Shown here piece by piece: positions 12,107 through 24,558 of a stretch of DNA of 64,000 bases (positions are counted from its first letter, which is position 1; the number at the start of each line of letters is the position of its first letter). The translations under genes and the position numbers were made by a program. Origin of the DNA: Puccinia triticina (Eukaryota; Basidiomycota; Pucciniomycetes; Pucciniales; Pucciniaceae); assembly GCF_026914185.1 (NCBI RefSeq), contig NC_070571.1, forward strand, positions 1,178,001 to 1,242,000. The letters are read 5' to 3'. Under the pieces are notes generated by a model. It saw only the letters and a program-made list of their open reading frames with translations, was not told where the DNA came from and did no database searches.

Positions 12107-14662
12107 TCAACTTTCTTGAATTTGATGTGATGAATGAGGAATAAGAAACGGGGAAGTGGGCTGGATTTCACGCCAGTGATTAAGAAAATCCATAGTGATC
12201 GCTTCAGCAATCTCATATTGAGTTGGTGTCTTTTCAAGGTGGGATATTTTGTTTGGCAAGCGAAAGACAGGTGCAAAGATTTTGACGATATAAGCTGAGA
12301 GGTTCTTCCATATGGGTTCCTCAGGCGTGTGTGACGCAGTTGAGTGTTGTTTAATTACCGTAATTGCCTGATTGAATGACATGCAATCAATTGTGGAAGC
12401 ATGGCGATGGTTTCTGGACGCTAGAAAAAGGCCCCGAACTCCAGCAAGGACAAAGAAAATCAATGGCTGGTAGTTCTGGCGGTGATGGTATGATTGGAGT
12501 TGACGGTTTGATTCAGCTCGAATGTTCGCCAAGTCCAACGATTTGTTTTCAGAGGTAATAACAGTGCCAGATGGGTTCCGAGTGGTCGTGCAAAGGTTGC
12601 GTGAATTGGTCTTCTTCTGCGCATCCGTCAATGGTGGTTCGCTCAGTGAATGGGTTTGGAAGATAACATATGCTGATAAGACATCAAGAATTGAATTTCA
12701 AAATTCGTGAAGAACATCAACGGAATGAGAACGTTGAGTAGGTTGAGAGTCTTCGCCAGGGTTGTCTTCCACAGTGTCAAAGCTTGAGGAAGAATTTTTG
12801 ATGGCCTCGATATGTTGAAGTACTTGCACACCTTGAATGAGTTGGTCTTCATCGTGTACGGCGGTGGGTGCAGGTGGGACATAAAGACTATTGGCCATGA
12901 GTTCAACAGAGGCTGCAACCAGCTTGGCCCAATCAGAGATTGAAGTTTGAGCAGGGTGTAGAAGGCGATAGAGAAAGCGGACTAGGGTTGACTCCGGATG
13001 TGGGGTTTTGGCAGCTGTTGATATATAGGATTGGGGAGGGATATCTTTGTTTCCAAAGGTAGAAAGCAGGGGAAAGTCGATAACATCAGGGCAGTACCAT
13101 TGTTCGTTGGAAGATGGTGACAAGAACTCTGTTGCTACATAAAATAAATGGTTATAAAGTTAGTCGTAGAATGATTTCTAAGAGGAATTATGATATAATG
13201 ATGGAGTACTTGCACAAAGAGCTTATGGTTTTGATCCACGAAGCATATGAGCAGGAGGTGCGTTGGAAGCGGAATTCAGGGTTGGATGGAACTGATGTCT
13301 GCATTGACTGTGCTCGGAATTGGACCAGGAGAGTAAGGGACGCCCAGGTTGTTTGGTACTTTTGCCAGGAAGGCTTGGCTCCATCAAACTCGCGGTGGAT
13401 GCGAACCACTTCAATTCGCACATCGTCAGACTTGAGAATGGTAAGTAGCCGAGCAGGCGATTTTGAGGGGGGGTTGGTGGAAAATCGGTTCTGTGGGCCG
13501 ATGCCAGTTTGATTTGGTTGACCTGAAGAGGTCGTTGGGCCAGGGTTTTGGTTAGAAGGGATTGATTTGGTTGAATTTTGAGTTTCTGAGGTGGAGCTAT
13601 TTTGGTGAGGGTGGGAAGCAGCAGGTTGATTGTTTTTGGAAAGGGCTGGTTGTTGATCATTGTTCTCCGTGGCATTCGATGGGGAAATACTGGGGGGATC
13701 TTTGGCAGTTGATTTTGGTGCAGGGTTTTGGTCAATAGGAGCAAGTTCTAGGGGATTGGAAGTTATTACAGGAGCCGGAGAAGCTCCTGGATCGATTGAG
13801 TTGACCGCGTCGCCTGAATCGGTGGTGGTGCTCTGGATGGGAAGATCTGGGGAATGAGGATCTTCGGGAGTACAATGTTCAACTCGAGAATCTTTGCAGA
13901 CCGGAATTTGGGATGGGTTTGGCGAGTTTGAAGGTGGTATCGGTTGCAATGGGGTGGTGAGTGTTGACGTGTTATTTTTTTTGACCAACAAATCGACTGG
14001 CTTGGAGGAGTTCGCTTTCCTGGCGCGTTTCTTGGGGGGCTTGCTGGATCCTTTCGATGTTTTTGGTGAGTTGGAACTGGATTTACCGGTTCGTATCTTA
14101 ATGGCTTCGTCATCTGGAATTTCACCAGTTTCCTCCCATGCTATAAAATGATGTCAGTAAGAAATTCACCACGAAGTTGTTTTGGGAGGGGGAAATCTGG
14201 AACTAGATGACTTACTGCGCTTGGTGCTGTTGATGGAATGAGAAAGTTCGTCCACCTGTTTCTTCCAACTTTGGGGGAGCTTGAGTTTGGCAAGATGTTT
14301 AGCAGCCTCCTCGGCGGCTTGGATCGTGTAGCCAAATTCTTCGGCTGTAATTTGCTGGATTTCATTGTCAAGGATGGGTTCATCGGGATTCAGTGGGAGA
14401 GGTGCACCAGGGTCGTCTTTTCTGATTGCAAACTCTTCGAACGTGGGGGCCGGTAGAGTCTTGGATGGAAAGTTTGCTTCAATGACATTTTGACCTATGG
14501 AAAGAAGCAAGTGAATTAGATGTACATAGAGAGCGGGTGATTATCTGAAAGCTAGCAATAACATACTTGGGGGGGAGTCAAAGCACCCGGTGGAAAAGAT
14601 GGGTCCAAAGAGGATGAGGTGTTGGAAGGCGCATTCGAAATAACAGGCTGATTGTTTTCCAT
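12107..14662 (-). CDS. Unrecognised Pro/Ser/Thr-rich cargo protein
   Basis: The proposed start (14662) opens an exon ending PPQ|GTATGT. Exon 2 begins after a TAG near 14508 and carries TFEEFAIRKDDPGAPLPL and a helical AAEEAAKHLAKLKLPQSW segment. Later exons (about 14150-13190) are disordered, rich in S, P, N and T, with a basic KPPKKRARK nuclear signal. C-terminal exons (13123-12698 and 12631-12107) are globular-looking, with ISDWAKLVAASVELMANSLY and EEPIWKNLSAYIVKIFAP. At least five exons would give roughly 700-750 residues. The layout (nuclear signal, disordered linker, helical ends) suggests a DNA- or chromatin-associated protein, but that is inference. No family is recognised. Exon limits between 13100 and 13200 are uncertain. 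Confidence 0.5.
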
Positions 14663-15210
14663 GTTGATGTGAAATTTTAGAATGATATCAGGAGGATTTT
14701 GAACAATGAAGGATAGGATGTTGAGATTTTTGGTTGATGTGGGGTGAATGGGCTGGGAAGGAGGCTCTTATGTAGTCTTTGTGCACGGTTCTAGAATACT
14801 CCCATTGTGTGAAAAACCTTTAACCTAACCTTTGTTCACCCACAATCCACCTTTGTTATAAACTACAAAGACGTATTTGTTTGGCATGGCCAAACCCTTC
14901 CCAATCTTATGTACTCATTAGCCTAAAACGGATCAGCCTGAAATATGCATGCTTATTCAAAGAGGAGGTCAGAACTGGAATATCACGTGACTTTCTGTTT
15001 ACAGAGTAGTGGATTATCTCGTCATTAGCCAACCATGAAACTGTTGTACTCTCAAAAGATACAGCAAATCATGGAATTCCAAACGTAAGCACATACTTAC
15101 AAAGAGATTTCTCAGGAAAGCATGTGGTACTGACAACAATATATGTGGGTTTAGAAGAGGAAATGGGTGATATGTGTACTGGAAGTCCATCTGAAGTGTG
15201 TATGAACTTG

Positions 15211-15246
15211 AGTCACCCTTTTGTACGCGCGTACATCAGGGTGACA
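15211..15246. repeat. 36-bp palindrome, copy 3
   Basis: The core is TTGTACGCGCGTACAT with one end base changed. The outer arms are AGTCACCC and GGGTGACA. The bases that differ from the other copies are partly compensated in the opposite arm (CCC/GGG here, CTGC or CTAC elsewhere). Confidence 0.85.
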
Positions 15247-15344
15247 TCATGCAAATGTAACATGAAATTTCACCCGCTACATGAAGATCTACATGCAGAC
15301 TGCCTCGCATGTCATTTTTTTGCTATGATTGCATTAGAGGGCTA

Positions 15345-15380
15345 TGTCACTGCTATGTACGCGCGTACATGAGAGTGACA
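15345..15380. repeat. 36-bp palindrome, copy 4
   Basis: TGTCACTGCT, then core ATGTACGCGCGTACAT, then GAGAGTGACA. It is 98 bp from copy 3. Confidence 0.9.
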
Positions 15381-15682
15381 AATAAGGACAATCCTCTTTT
15401 TGGCCCTACTCCAGCAGAGTGGAACTCAAACATACAATCCGGTTGGCACACAGGAGAGTATGATTTCATATTGGCACAAAGTACCCCAACTATCTCCAAT
15501 TTTGACTAAGGGAAAATGGATAGTCAAAAGCATATGGAAAATAAGCATAAAGAGAAGTCAATTTAATCCACATTCATCCCTCTCCCTCCATTTTCACCCG
15601 AACCTTCCCCAGACGTCGTACTTGGACCAGCATTCCCAGAATCGTCTTCCAATTGTCGCTTGTTCTTGGTCTGAGTGGGACT

Positions 15683-17263
15683 TCAAGATGCCGCATTTGA
15701 ATCGCTCGTTATAGTTGTACCATGACAGTGTGTTTCAAGGTTCTTCGTAATATCCTTGAGGCCAAATGATTTGACTGTTGAGATGGTTTCCCGCTCGAAT
15801 GGACTCAACTTTTCCCACCAGGCGTCATCATAGCAATCTTGAGGCAAATCTCTGGGCACCCCCCTTGCGCCTTTGAAAGTCTTGAAAATTGTCTTAGAGC
15901 GGCCGTAGATCTTCTCGTTGGTTTTGATGGTTTTGTGGTGCTGCACCTGTGCCTTCACCATTTTGTCAAGGCAGTGGAGTACCGAAGTGAGATCGCCACT
16001 ACGCGAATTCGGACACATTCTTACTGGTAACATGTTCAGCTCGCCATCTTCAATGTCGGAGCCACAGTCCTTGTTTTCAACAATGTGCGCCAGCTGGACA
16101 TTCTTTTGGAAGACTTTGTCGACCATTGTGCACCTGTTTTCCCTTATCTTGAACATCCATCCGCCAATGCAAAATTTGTAATTCATCAGACAGGGACACA
16201 AAACAAAATTTAGCAATAAAAAATTGTGACTTACCTTCTTTTTCCATCTTTGGTACTGCGCCTTTTTCGCCTTTTCGTCCTTCATCTTACTATAAGTGTC
16301 GCTGCTCATGTTCTTGAATTGTTGAATCTCGAGGGACTTGGTACGGACCCATCGTTGGATTATTGCTGGCGCCTGGGCTGCCTGTTCATCGGTGACTGGC
16401 ATAGATCATCGAAGCCATTCAACAGACTTGCCTCCCAACACCTCTAAGATGGTTGAGTTCCAGGTTGATACAACGCCGTGGCTAATTTCCCATTCAAAAG
16501 TGAGCCTTGAGATGCCGGCCAAAGCAAGAGCTCTCTCCACATCACCCTTAGTTTGCGAGCTGACAGGTTGACCTTTATGATTACCCTTCTGAGCGGCGGG
16601 AATGAAAGAAGGCAACTGGATGTTCTTTCGGATTTCCTTCTCTGCCAGAGATACGAAGTAGTCTAACTCTGCAGGAGTCTTCCCTTGGAGCCTCTGGCGT
16701 AATCGATTGAGTTCCCTTTTGATTGAAGCCGTCCGTTGGTCCACCCAGTACTGGGCCTTGATTTCTTCACGCGTCGGCGCAGGCGGATAATCTTGAGGTT
16801 TGTCAGGATTTCCAAGAAAGAACTTTACAAAGCTTTGGATACCACGAGATAATGTTCTGCCAGAGCCTGTTTTCCCGCAATACCCCTGAACCTCTTTTCA
16901 GCTCGATGGTGGTCTTCATTTGCTTCTGCCTCCTCCCTTGCACGCCGGGCATTCTCCACCACAAACTTTGGATCCAATCGAGAAGTCTCTGGCAGTTTTG
17001 ATGGCTGGTTTGGCTCCTGGGCATCACTTCCTGCTAGTAAGTGCACCCATCTATCAGCAAGCAGAAAAACAATTAAATTTAACTATACACTGACCACCAA
17101 CACCGGTTTCCATTGTAGAAGCGCTTCCATTGACTCCAAACTTGGGAATTAATCCATCTAAAACCGCCGAAATCCAACTATCATCCGGACCCACACCAGA
17201 AGAGGCATCATTCCTGTTGTCTTCATTCCCAGCCCCGTCTTGTTCGTTGAATTCTGAAGGCAT
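15683..17263 (-). pseudogene. Unrecognised cargo gene with one in-frame stop
   Basis: The start at 17263 gives MPSEFNEQDGAGNEDNRND, an acidic beginning. Exons then run to 17054, 17046-16803, 16780-16230 and 16160-15683, with normal introns. Features are a charged helix (ARRAREEAEANEDHHRAEKR), a second helical region (RELNRLRQRLQGKTPAELDY) and a C-terminal part with DAWWEKLSPFERETI. One TGA (16406-16408) interrupts an otherwise continuous frame between WLR and SMPVTDEQ. The coding pattern on both sides is similar. The stop may be a recent nonsense change, part of an unrecognised intron, or a read-through site. No family is recognised. It is the gene directly downstream of the transposase, on the same strand, where CACTA elements often carry their second (TnpA-like) protein. 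That role is speculative. Confidence 0.5.
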
Positions 17264-17698
17264 GACACACAGAAGTTTGTCTCGAACACTTGATGAAAGC
17301 AGATCTCAGAAGAATGACAGTATATGATTGAAAGAGTATTTTATGCAGTAGTTCAAGAGAAAAAGCGCTTTGAGCAGAGTTTGACGGTTGAAAAGGAGAA
17401 AGTAGAGTAATAAAGGATAAACTGGCTAAAGTGCATCAAATTCGGTGAAATATTCAGCAATTGAGGCTGATGGGGATTTGTATCACTATTGCAAATCAAG
17501 GGAAACAACACCAAATATGTGGAAAATGCGTTTCTGAATTTTACAACAAAGAAAAGGGGGTCTGGCAGATAATCAGTTATCCCTTTTTCTTCCTTCAATT
17601 TTCAATCAATTCACAAGGCCCTCCCACCCCTTCATACGTAAAAAAAAACAAAACCAAACAAACCCAAAATTCAGATAAGTATGTACACAAATGTTGTA
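17264..17698. other. Spacer downstream of transposase
   Basis: No gene is seen. The stretch between the two minus-strand genes is AT-rich. Confidence 0.5.
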
Positions 17699-20600
17699 TC
17701 AAAATTGAATGAGACTCACAGCTGTACCCAATCCAACAGCACTGATGGTGTTTGTCGAAATTCCAAAGGTTGAGATTGGATTTGCCAGGATTGCAACATG
17801 ACCAATAACCCTTCCACTGTCAATCACCTCACTAACCTCCTGATCGGATTGAACTAGACGGCAGTTGAGATCCGGGTAATCCCTGTATGGATCTTCTTGT
17901 TGTGCTACTTCCTTGAATGGTTTGACTATCAACCAAGTTTTCACAGGTGTTTCTTCTGATTGGAATATTTGTTCCACCTCTCCAAATCGTTGATCCCTCC
18001 CTAAGTAGAACTCCACTAAGCAATTTCCTGGGTGATGGCTTTTTGTGGTGAACTTCTTCTCATTGATATTGATGTATTCAACAACCTCAACAGTCAAGGA
18101 AAGTTGAAGTTCTTCTACACTTTGACCCAGCCTTCCCCTTGAACCCTCCTTACCAGCCACAGCTCGCTTCCATTTCTTCATCAAAGTTCCATTCAACTGA
18201 GTTTGAGTTGTTTCCTTCTCGTCGTTTTTCCCTATGATACCAATGTTTTTTTTATTGTGGTCTTTGAGAATCAGCTGGAACGTTGAGTTGATGTGCCACT
18301 CCTTCATCAGTGTTTTAGGTATCTCATCTGCAATAGACCCGATTTATTGTCAGCTTAAAAATTCTACAAATTGAGTACAAACACACTAATATAAAACTCA
18401 CCCATGTGATGGTTTGTAGGGAGTTTCTGCAACATTCCATTGACTCTTTCCTGTGCCCAAGCGGCAGTTGATTGAGGAGGTCCAAAACGGCGAATAACAT
18501 CAGAGTAATGTTGTGTTAGATGTAGATTTGGCTTGCTTGGTTTTGTTGGCCAACCTTCCTGAAGGAACCTTTGGTATTCCAAAACCAGCCATCAAGCTCA
18601 CTAAGATCCTGTAGTTTGATCTTTGGAAGAGTGAGAAAGTGTGAGATTTTTGATAGTAGGGTGGTTGATTCCAGGAGTGAAGATATTCTTTGTTTGCTTT
18701 TGGCTGTTGCACAATCTTTGTACAATTTGGTCCATAGTGGAATTAACGCAATGGGATAGTAAACTTTGTACAGTATCAACCATTCTGCTGCTTTCAAAGA
18801 TCCATGGCTTGCCAATCCCAAGTTGCGTGGAACACGATCAATCCAAGAGGGGACAATTGTATGTAAGATTGTTCTCCGCACTATTTCCAGCTCCTCCGGC
18901 AAGAGTTTAGGTTCATTAACGTCCAGTATTGGTGATGGAGCAGCTCTGCGGGCTCTATGTCGAGCTCGAGTGGCAGTGTGATCACTGGCACTATCATCTT
19001 CTGAGTTGGTGGTTACCTCCTCATCTGCATCACATAAAGCCTTCTTCCGAATCCGAAGCCGATATGAATGTGATGATGACCCATCTGAAGTTGTCTCAGA
19101 GCCACTGCAGAGCACACTGTCAACGATATCTTGCTTTGCTGTGGTACTTTTTTGCTTTGTTACAGCTGCACGAGCTCGCTTGTTTGGTTTGTCGGATTTC
19201 GCATTTGGATTTTCAAGATCATCTAGTTTACGTTTCCCCTTGTTTATGGAGCTAGGGCCAGAATACGTTGCAAACGGATGCTTGGTGTGTGACTTGTCGT
19301 TCTGCCATTCTGCATCTTTCTCTTGAATAATCTTGAGCTTGGACGCAACCAATGGCAAGGACATGAAGCGCATTGTGTGATCCTTTAAGTCGCCCAAAAT
19401 CAATGCATGCATTAACTCAATAGAGCAGAACTCTATTGGCCTCCAGTATGGAAGGTCATTGAGTACACTCCACCTTGCGCCGTGTTCCTTGACAAAATGT
19501 TTACGTTCAGTTGCATTTTGGAGTTGGAGCCATGCATTTGCTTGTTTCCGTTGTTCATCATTTGTGCGCGAGGGGAATTTTTTTTTGTCAGTTTCTTCAA
19601 TTTCATTCTTGCTCAACATACAAAAAGAGCAAAATCGAATTGAGGCATGACTTCCAAATCCAGCAACCTTGCGGAGAGCAGGAAGATCTGCAATGAGAGG
19701 AAAAATTGCCGCACGGATAGTTCTTCCTTGTGCATGAGAAGCTGTTGATTCAAAGAATATTCCTTTCCAAAATTCCTTCAATTCATTCACTAGCGGCCGT
19801 AAAAGATGGTTGACTTCGTCTAGACTAGGCTCGTTTGGCCCTGGAATAATTCCGAAAAGGAAGATGTTTTCCTGCTTGTAACGCTGAGCTGGAGGAAGAT
19901 TCAAGCAGATCAAGATGATTGCTCCAATAGAGTTATGCTTTCCAAGATTTGAAGTTCCTTCAGCATTGAACCAGTCAAGATACAGGCTAAACACAAGGTT
20001 TCCGGAATTCTGTGTGTAAACGCCCGTCCCATCGTCTAAGTTTGGAAATTCTTGCCAGACACTTCCATGCCACACGTCTTCCATTTCATTGTGTGGTTCC
20101 CAACTAGTTGCTGAAAGACTTGCATCTAGAAGCCCCTCGAAGGAAGGTTGGGAAAGCCGATCTTTCAACCAGGACTTGAGAGTCAGATAAGAGTATGTTC
20201 GAATCGGTTTGCGTGATTGATGCTTGTTGAGCTTCATGAGTTCTTGATCACACACAGGCACAAGTTCTTGTGACTTTGCCCACTTACAATATCCCTGATA
20301 TTGGGAAAAAAAAGACTGAGTACATTTAGTCGAAGGTTCTCGATTATCCTTTTTCAGGGGGTAAAGCGCAAAGCATTTTTTACAACATATCTGTGTTGTA
20401 AGATTCGGAAGAAGTCCAAGCCAATGGAAAACCGCCTCCTGAGTCTTAGGGATCTGTTGAATCATAGATTTTGTATTGATGATCCGATCTTCAGTGCTCC
20501 ACAAGTCTCCTAGAAATGAGACGTTCTGCCTTGCTGCCTCAAGGAAAGCAGCAGAACACTCCTTGCTTAGCCGGTTTTTTAAAACAAATTCAGCCATCTG

Positions 20601-20964
20601 CATCATGACCTGTTTACAAAAATTCTCCTCCAAGTGTGGCACCTTCCCTGTGGTGGAGGCACTTTGATTTGAGTTGGAGGTGGTCGGAACAGTCTGAACC
20701 ACACATCCATCAGCCCCAAGAAATAAATTTTATGATTGTAAAACAAACTTCGCTCACTTCAATTTGGTTGTAGTTGATGGGGCCAGTTTGCAAAAGGGTG
20801 GTCGCATTCTTCTCCAGTTGCATTTTTTCTTTCCTCTGGTGCATATGGTACGTTTTGCCTATCAAGACCCTCCCCAAAGCAACCCTACCACCCGCGTCTT
20901 CATGCTGGGCCTTATTGCACCCATAGAATTCGCAATGGCAAATCAAATTGGGTGGTCGGGACAT
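17699..20964 (-). CDS. Tnp2-type CACTA transposase
   Basis: Exon 1 (20964 to about 20750) starts MSRPPNLICHCEFYGC, a Cys-rich N-terminus, and ends at a GTGAGC donor. The large exon (acceptor near 20702, down to about 18540) has the CCKKCFALYPL zinc-type motif. Next comes the catalytic-core hallmark of fungal Tnp2 proteins: YLDWFNAEGTSNLGKHNS, IGAIILICLNLPPAQRYK, then ENIFLFGIIPGPNEPSLDEV and LRKVAGFGSHASIRFCSFC. A nuclear-signal-rich insert (KRKLDD, NKRARAA) follows. The C-terminal exons hold PNLHLTQHYSDVIRRFGPPQ and AWAQERVNGMLQKLPTN, then the final segment 18307-17699. The frame changes between about 18540 and 18600. Either a very short intron or a frameshift explains it, so activity is uncertain. 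The protein would cut at the CACCAGG termini and leave 3-bp duplications. It acts in the nucleus. The family is certain; intactness is not. Confidence 0.88.
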
Positions 20965-22644
20965 GATGTGTTGGCTTTAACTCAAATTATATAGGCAGAG
21001 CAGATGACTTCGGACTTTTTCAGGAAGGAAGAATAAAATAGCGGTAATCAAGCTTCACACTTCACGTGAGAAAACTTGATCCAACCCAAGCCTTAAATCA
21101 TCACCACCGATAGATGAAATCACACTGCTCTTCTGTTGTTGAGTAAAGATATGTGTACACAGCAAAATAACCAGCTGTGCACGTGATTGGCTGCAAGAAT
21201 TCCAGACAAAGAATCTTTTGGAGAGTATATTCAAGTCATGTGCTACCCTCATGCAGGAGATAGAGTCATCATAACACATGCACTCAGGTATCATGTGATT
21301 CGGAATCGGAGGAGATAAAAAAGTCTACATTGGTGTTTGAGAAAAGCTGCACTGCATCCTCATATAATTCCTTGTACATTCTGAACTTCTCAAAAATACC
21401 ACCACCTTATGCCCGCAAATTTCATATTCAGCAGCACTCCTGTCCGACCGGGGTAGATGATTCTTGAATCCGTAAAGAATTTTGTGACACTGTTCCACAT
21501 AATTAGTGGTGGGTCCCACTGTCTTTCCCACCAGAATTGAGCAAGAAAATCATCACATCCCAAACCAATTTCTCGTTGTTCTGAGTTATATGTCATGCCG
21601 TATTATGGTGATGAACCACCTTCCTACCATCAATCATCTCCCGTTTGTGGTACCCTTTCTCCCATCCAAGTAAGATGGCTCCAAGACATGCAGATCTCGA
21701 TTGATAATGCACTCAAGATCTGGGAGCCAGAAAATGAGGATCACGAGTCCACCACATCCAACACAAACCAACGAGAGCGTGAATTGGAGGCCTGGAAATG
21801 GCATATTGTCTGTCAGGGTAAAATGACTTCGGGGGCACATGATATGGGTATTCCCAAATGGGCAGTTCCAAATGTCAAGGCAATTTGGGACGCCAAGAGG
21901 AACCGTCTTGGAAAAGGTACGTTTGTTTTGAGTGTAATTTTTTAGCGTATTATCCAGCTGATTCCTGTGTTCCTTGACCCATGTGTTGAAAAAGGGCCAC
22001 TGATGTTTATTAGTCCAGGCACAGTCCCACCAAATGTTGTTCAGTGAGATGGAATTTGTTAGGATCACTGTTGTGGCAAGATCGAGTGCTGATAGATAGT
22101 GAGTAAAGTTGCGAAGTCAAGAATTTCTCATTCAATGATTGCTGAGTTCTCCCTCCATAATGCCTCAAATTCCAGATTGGCTTCCTATTCCAAAAAAAAC
22201 CTTCTCCTTATTGCCTCTGCATTCATGATATGGCCTTCTGTCACACCATTATTTTTAGTTGTTTTTCTCAGCCAAAATTTAAACAGAAAAATGATAGTAT
22301 AGGGAACATGTCACACACACCACATTTCCTGTGGCGTTTTGCATGTTCCCATAAAGTCAAAAATGAAATGTCCAGTTACTACCTCAAAGAATATTGTGGT
22401 TCTCATTTTGTCAACTTTTTGACTATTGTTAATCAGGTGGTGAGGAAAATTTGATATGTATTGAGCGTGAAGCCCAGGGAAATTAGATTTGTACTTTGGT
22501 ATTGAGTTCAGAAAAGGTGTTGGTTTGTCTTTTTGAATGCCTTGCAAGACTGCATTGTATGAGTTTGGGGATGGGAGGGTGTCCCGGCAAGATAATATTG
22601 CAACATGACACTGTCATAAAGTTGTAGTTGAGTGAAGGTCACTC
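20965..22644. other. Spacer between transposase and SNF2 gene
   Basis: One plus-strand frame (21595-21945) has ordinary composition and ends in a donor-like GGTACGTTTG near 21916, so it could be an exon of a small gene (MPYYGDEPPSYHQSS start). No partner exon was found. Otherwise nothing is seen. Confidence 0.4.
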
Positions 22645-24543
22645 TTATGTTCGCGTGATCTTTCCCGAATCTTGCCATCGCCATTCAGGTTGGAAGTGTA
22701 TCTCTGATCGTGCAAATAACGGATGATTGCAAAATTGGCGAAGCATTGTTAACTGTTTGAAAAACTCCGAAGAATCCCATCTCTCCCCCGCCGCTCGTAA
22801 CCTTCCAAAAAGTTGGATAAAAGACTGGTGCAAATTTTTCAACATATCCTCCCATTCTGAGCTGATGTTCACTACAACACATTTCTCAACTTTTTCTGGT
22901 AGATTCAACAAAACGTCCTTGGTTCTTCTCAAACAAATTGCTTCCATCAGTCTATTCAAGCTTTTGATTGCCTCTCGAGATCCAACATTCATTTGAGGAA
23001 CCAGACAGCTCTTCCAGACCCATTCTTCGCTCCAAGGATATATTTTCAATAGTGTGATCAAGCTTTGCAAGTCAGTCAATCTGTTTTGGACAGGTGTCCC
23101 CGTTAAGCAAAGAACAAACTGGTACTGAAGGTTATGGATGCTTTGGGTTCGGTTGGTTTCTGGATTCCTTATCAAACTATCATCATGCAGAAATATGAAT
23201 CAGAACCAAGTCCAATGCTCATTCACATGAATTATTTCACTTACTGTGCTTCGTCCAAGACAATCCTGAACCAAAATATGTCCAGAGATTCAATGTTAAT
23301 CTGGTTGGTATGTTTCTTGTTACCGCTTGTCCAATCATTTCGTAAGTTGTCAAGGCAAGCATTGCAGACTGCAGGTCTTCTTTCGATAATTTTTTCCGAT
23401 CATCTCCGTGGAATACCTTGTAATTTATTGCGTGATCTCTGAAATGAAGACTGATTTCGTTTTGCCAATTTGACAGGGTTGCTAGAGGGCAGATGACTAG
23501 AGTAGCAGCTGATCGTGTGTTGGTATTACCGTCTCGAAAGCTCTTTCCTTTGTCAATTGTCGCCAGAATGAATGCAAGTGTTGTCAACGTCTTTCCTAAT
23601 CCCATATCGTCAGCTAGTATTGATCCTCGGGACCTTTGGTGATTGTGGGAATTCGTCTTGCTAGAATTAGACTCGACATCGAAGCGATCACAAAGCCAGG
23701 CATTATCATTGTGGTACCACAAGGCTTCTGGCTTGTGATTTTCTGGGTCCTCATTCTTCAGGAGGAATTCTAGGGCGGATAGCTGATGTGTTTTCATATC
23801 TGTTTGGCACTGTTGAAGTGATGCCAAAAGCCAAGGGGGTAGTCTGGAGTTCGAGCCATCTGGAGTGGTTTGAGACGTTAATTGTGGAATTTCAAAGAAA
23901 ACAGCTGGGTTGTAGTTCCAGATTGGGATGAGATCCACGTTTGCAGTTTTGAAGGCTAATTCTACTTGAGCTATGTTTTCCAAACGGCTGAAGACGCAGC
24001 CCCTGAGCTGAGGCTCTATGCAATTCTTTTTCACAAGAAAGGCACGCAAATTAACAAGGGAAACATTGTTGGGGGGGATATCTCGATTTGTTACTGGAGT
24101 TGAACAGCTTGAAACTGGTCCTAACAGGGGACCTAGATGGCGACTTTGGTTTTCACTGAGATCACCAAACCTATTCTGCGGTGCACAATATACATGAACT
24201 CGATGGTGCCCACGTTGAAGGAAGGCTACCTGAGGGACATCAGAGGTCAGGCCAAAAGGACTAGAAGAAGATAAAGATATGATAAATTGGCCGAGGCAGA
24301 AAGTTGAAGACATGCTTGGAGAGCAATGGATAATTCAATTGTTTTTTGTGGTAAAGACGGGAACTGAGAAAAACATGCAAGGAGGTTGTCTCCTTTCCAT
24401 ATATTGGGGCAATCCAACCCCAAGAATATTATTGACCATGATGATATCCTAAAATCTATTGTTAGCTTTGTTGGGTCCTTGTATTTGGGCTCCTCACCAT
24501 CACATACTGGAACGATGTGTGGTGAAATGCTATTAGAAGACAT
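22645..24543 (-). CDS. SNF2-family ATPase, first RecA lobe only
   Basis: The proposed ATG is at 24543 (MSSNSISP). The main exon (to about 23245) has KTHQLSALEFLL, then the Walker A motif ILADDMGLGKTLTTLAFIL, then LVICPLATLSNWQNEI. Motif II is split by an intron: GACGAAGCA-CA|GTAAGT joined to T gives DEAH. The next exon carries LTGTPVQNRLTDLQSL and LRRTKDVLLNLPEK, then LTMLRQFCNHPLF, and stops at 22645. The layout matches the Rad5/HLTF-like SNF2 branch, which remodels chromatin or acts in DNA repair. The second lobe (helicase C, motifs V-VI) is absent, and the sequence after the stop shows none of it. No RING finger is seen. A one-lobe SNF2 protein could not translocate normally, so it is either a decayed copy or a domain with a new role. 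It is cargo near the right end of the CACTA element. Confidence 0.8.
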
Positions 24544-24558
24544 CGATTGGATCTGCAA

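Larger units (their letters stand above)
14663..15682. other. Spacer with two palindrome copies
   Basis: No gene is seen. Two 36-bp palindromes lie only about 100 bp apart (15211-15246 and 15345-15380). Confidence 0.55.

Noticed and set aside
8634..15380. The four palindromes as a CRISPR array
   Set aside because: Only four widely spaced copies, no regular spacers, no cas genes, and a eukaryotic genome.
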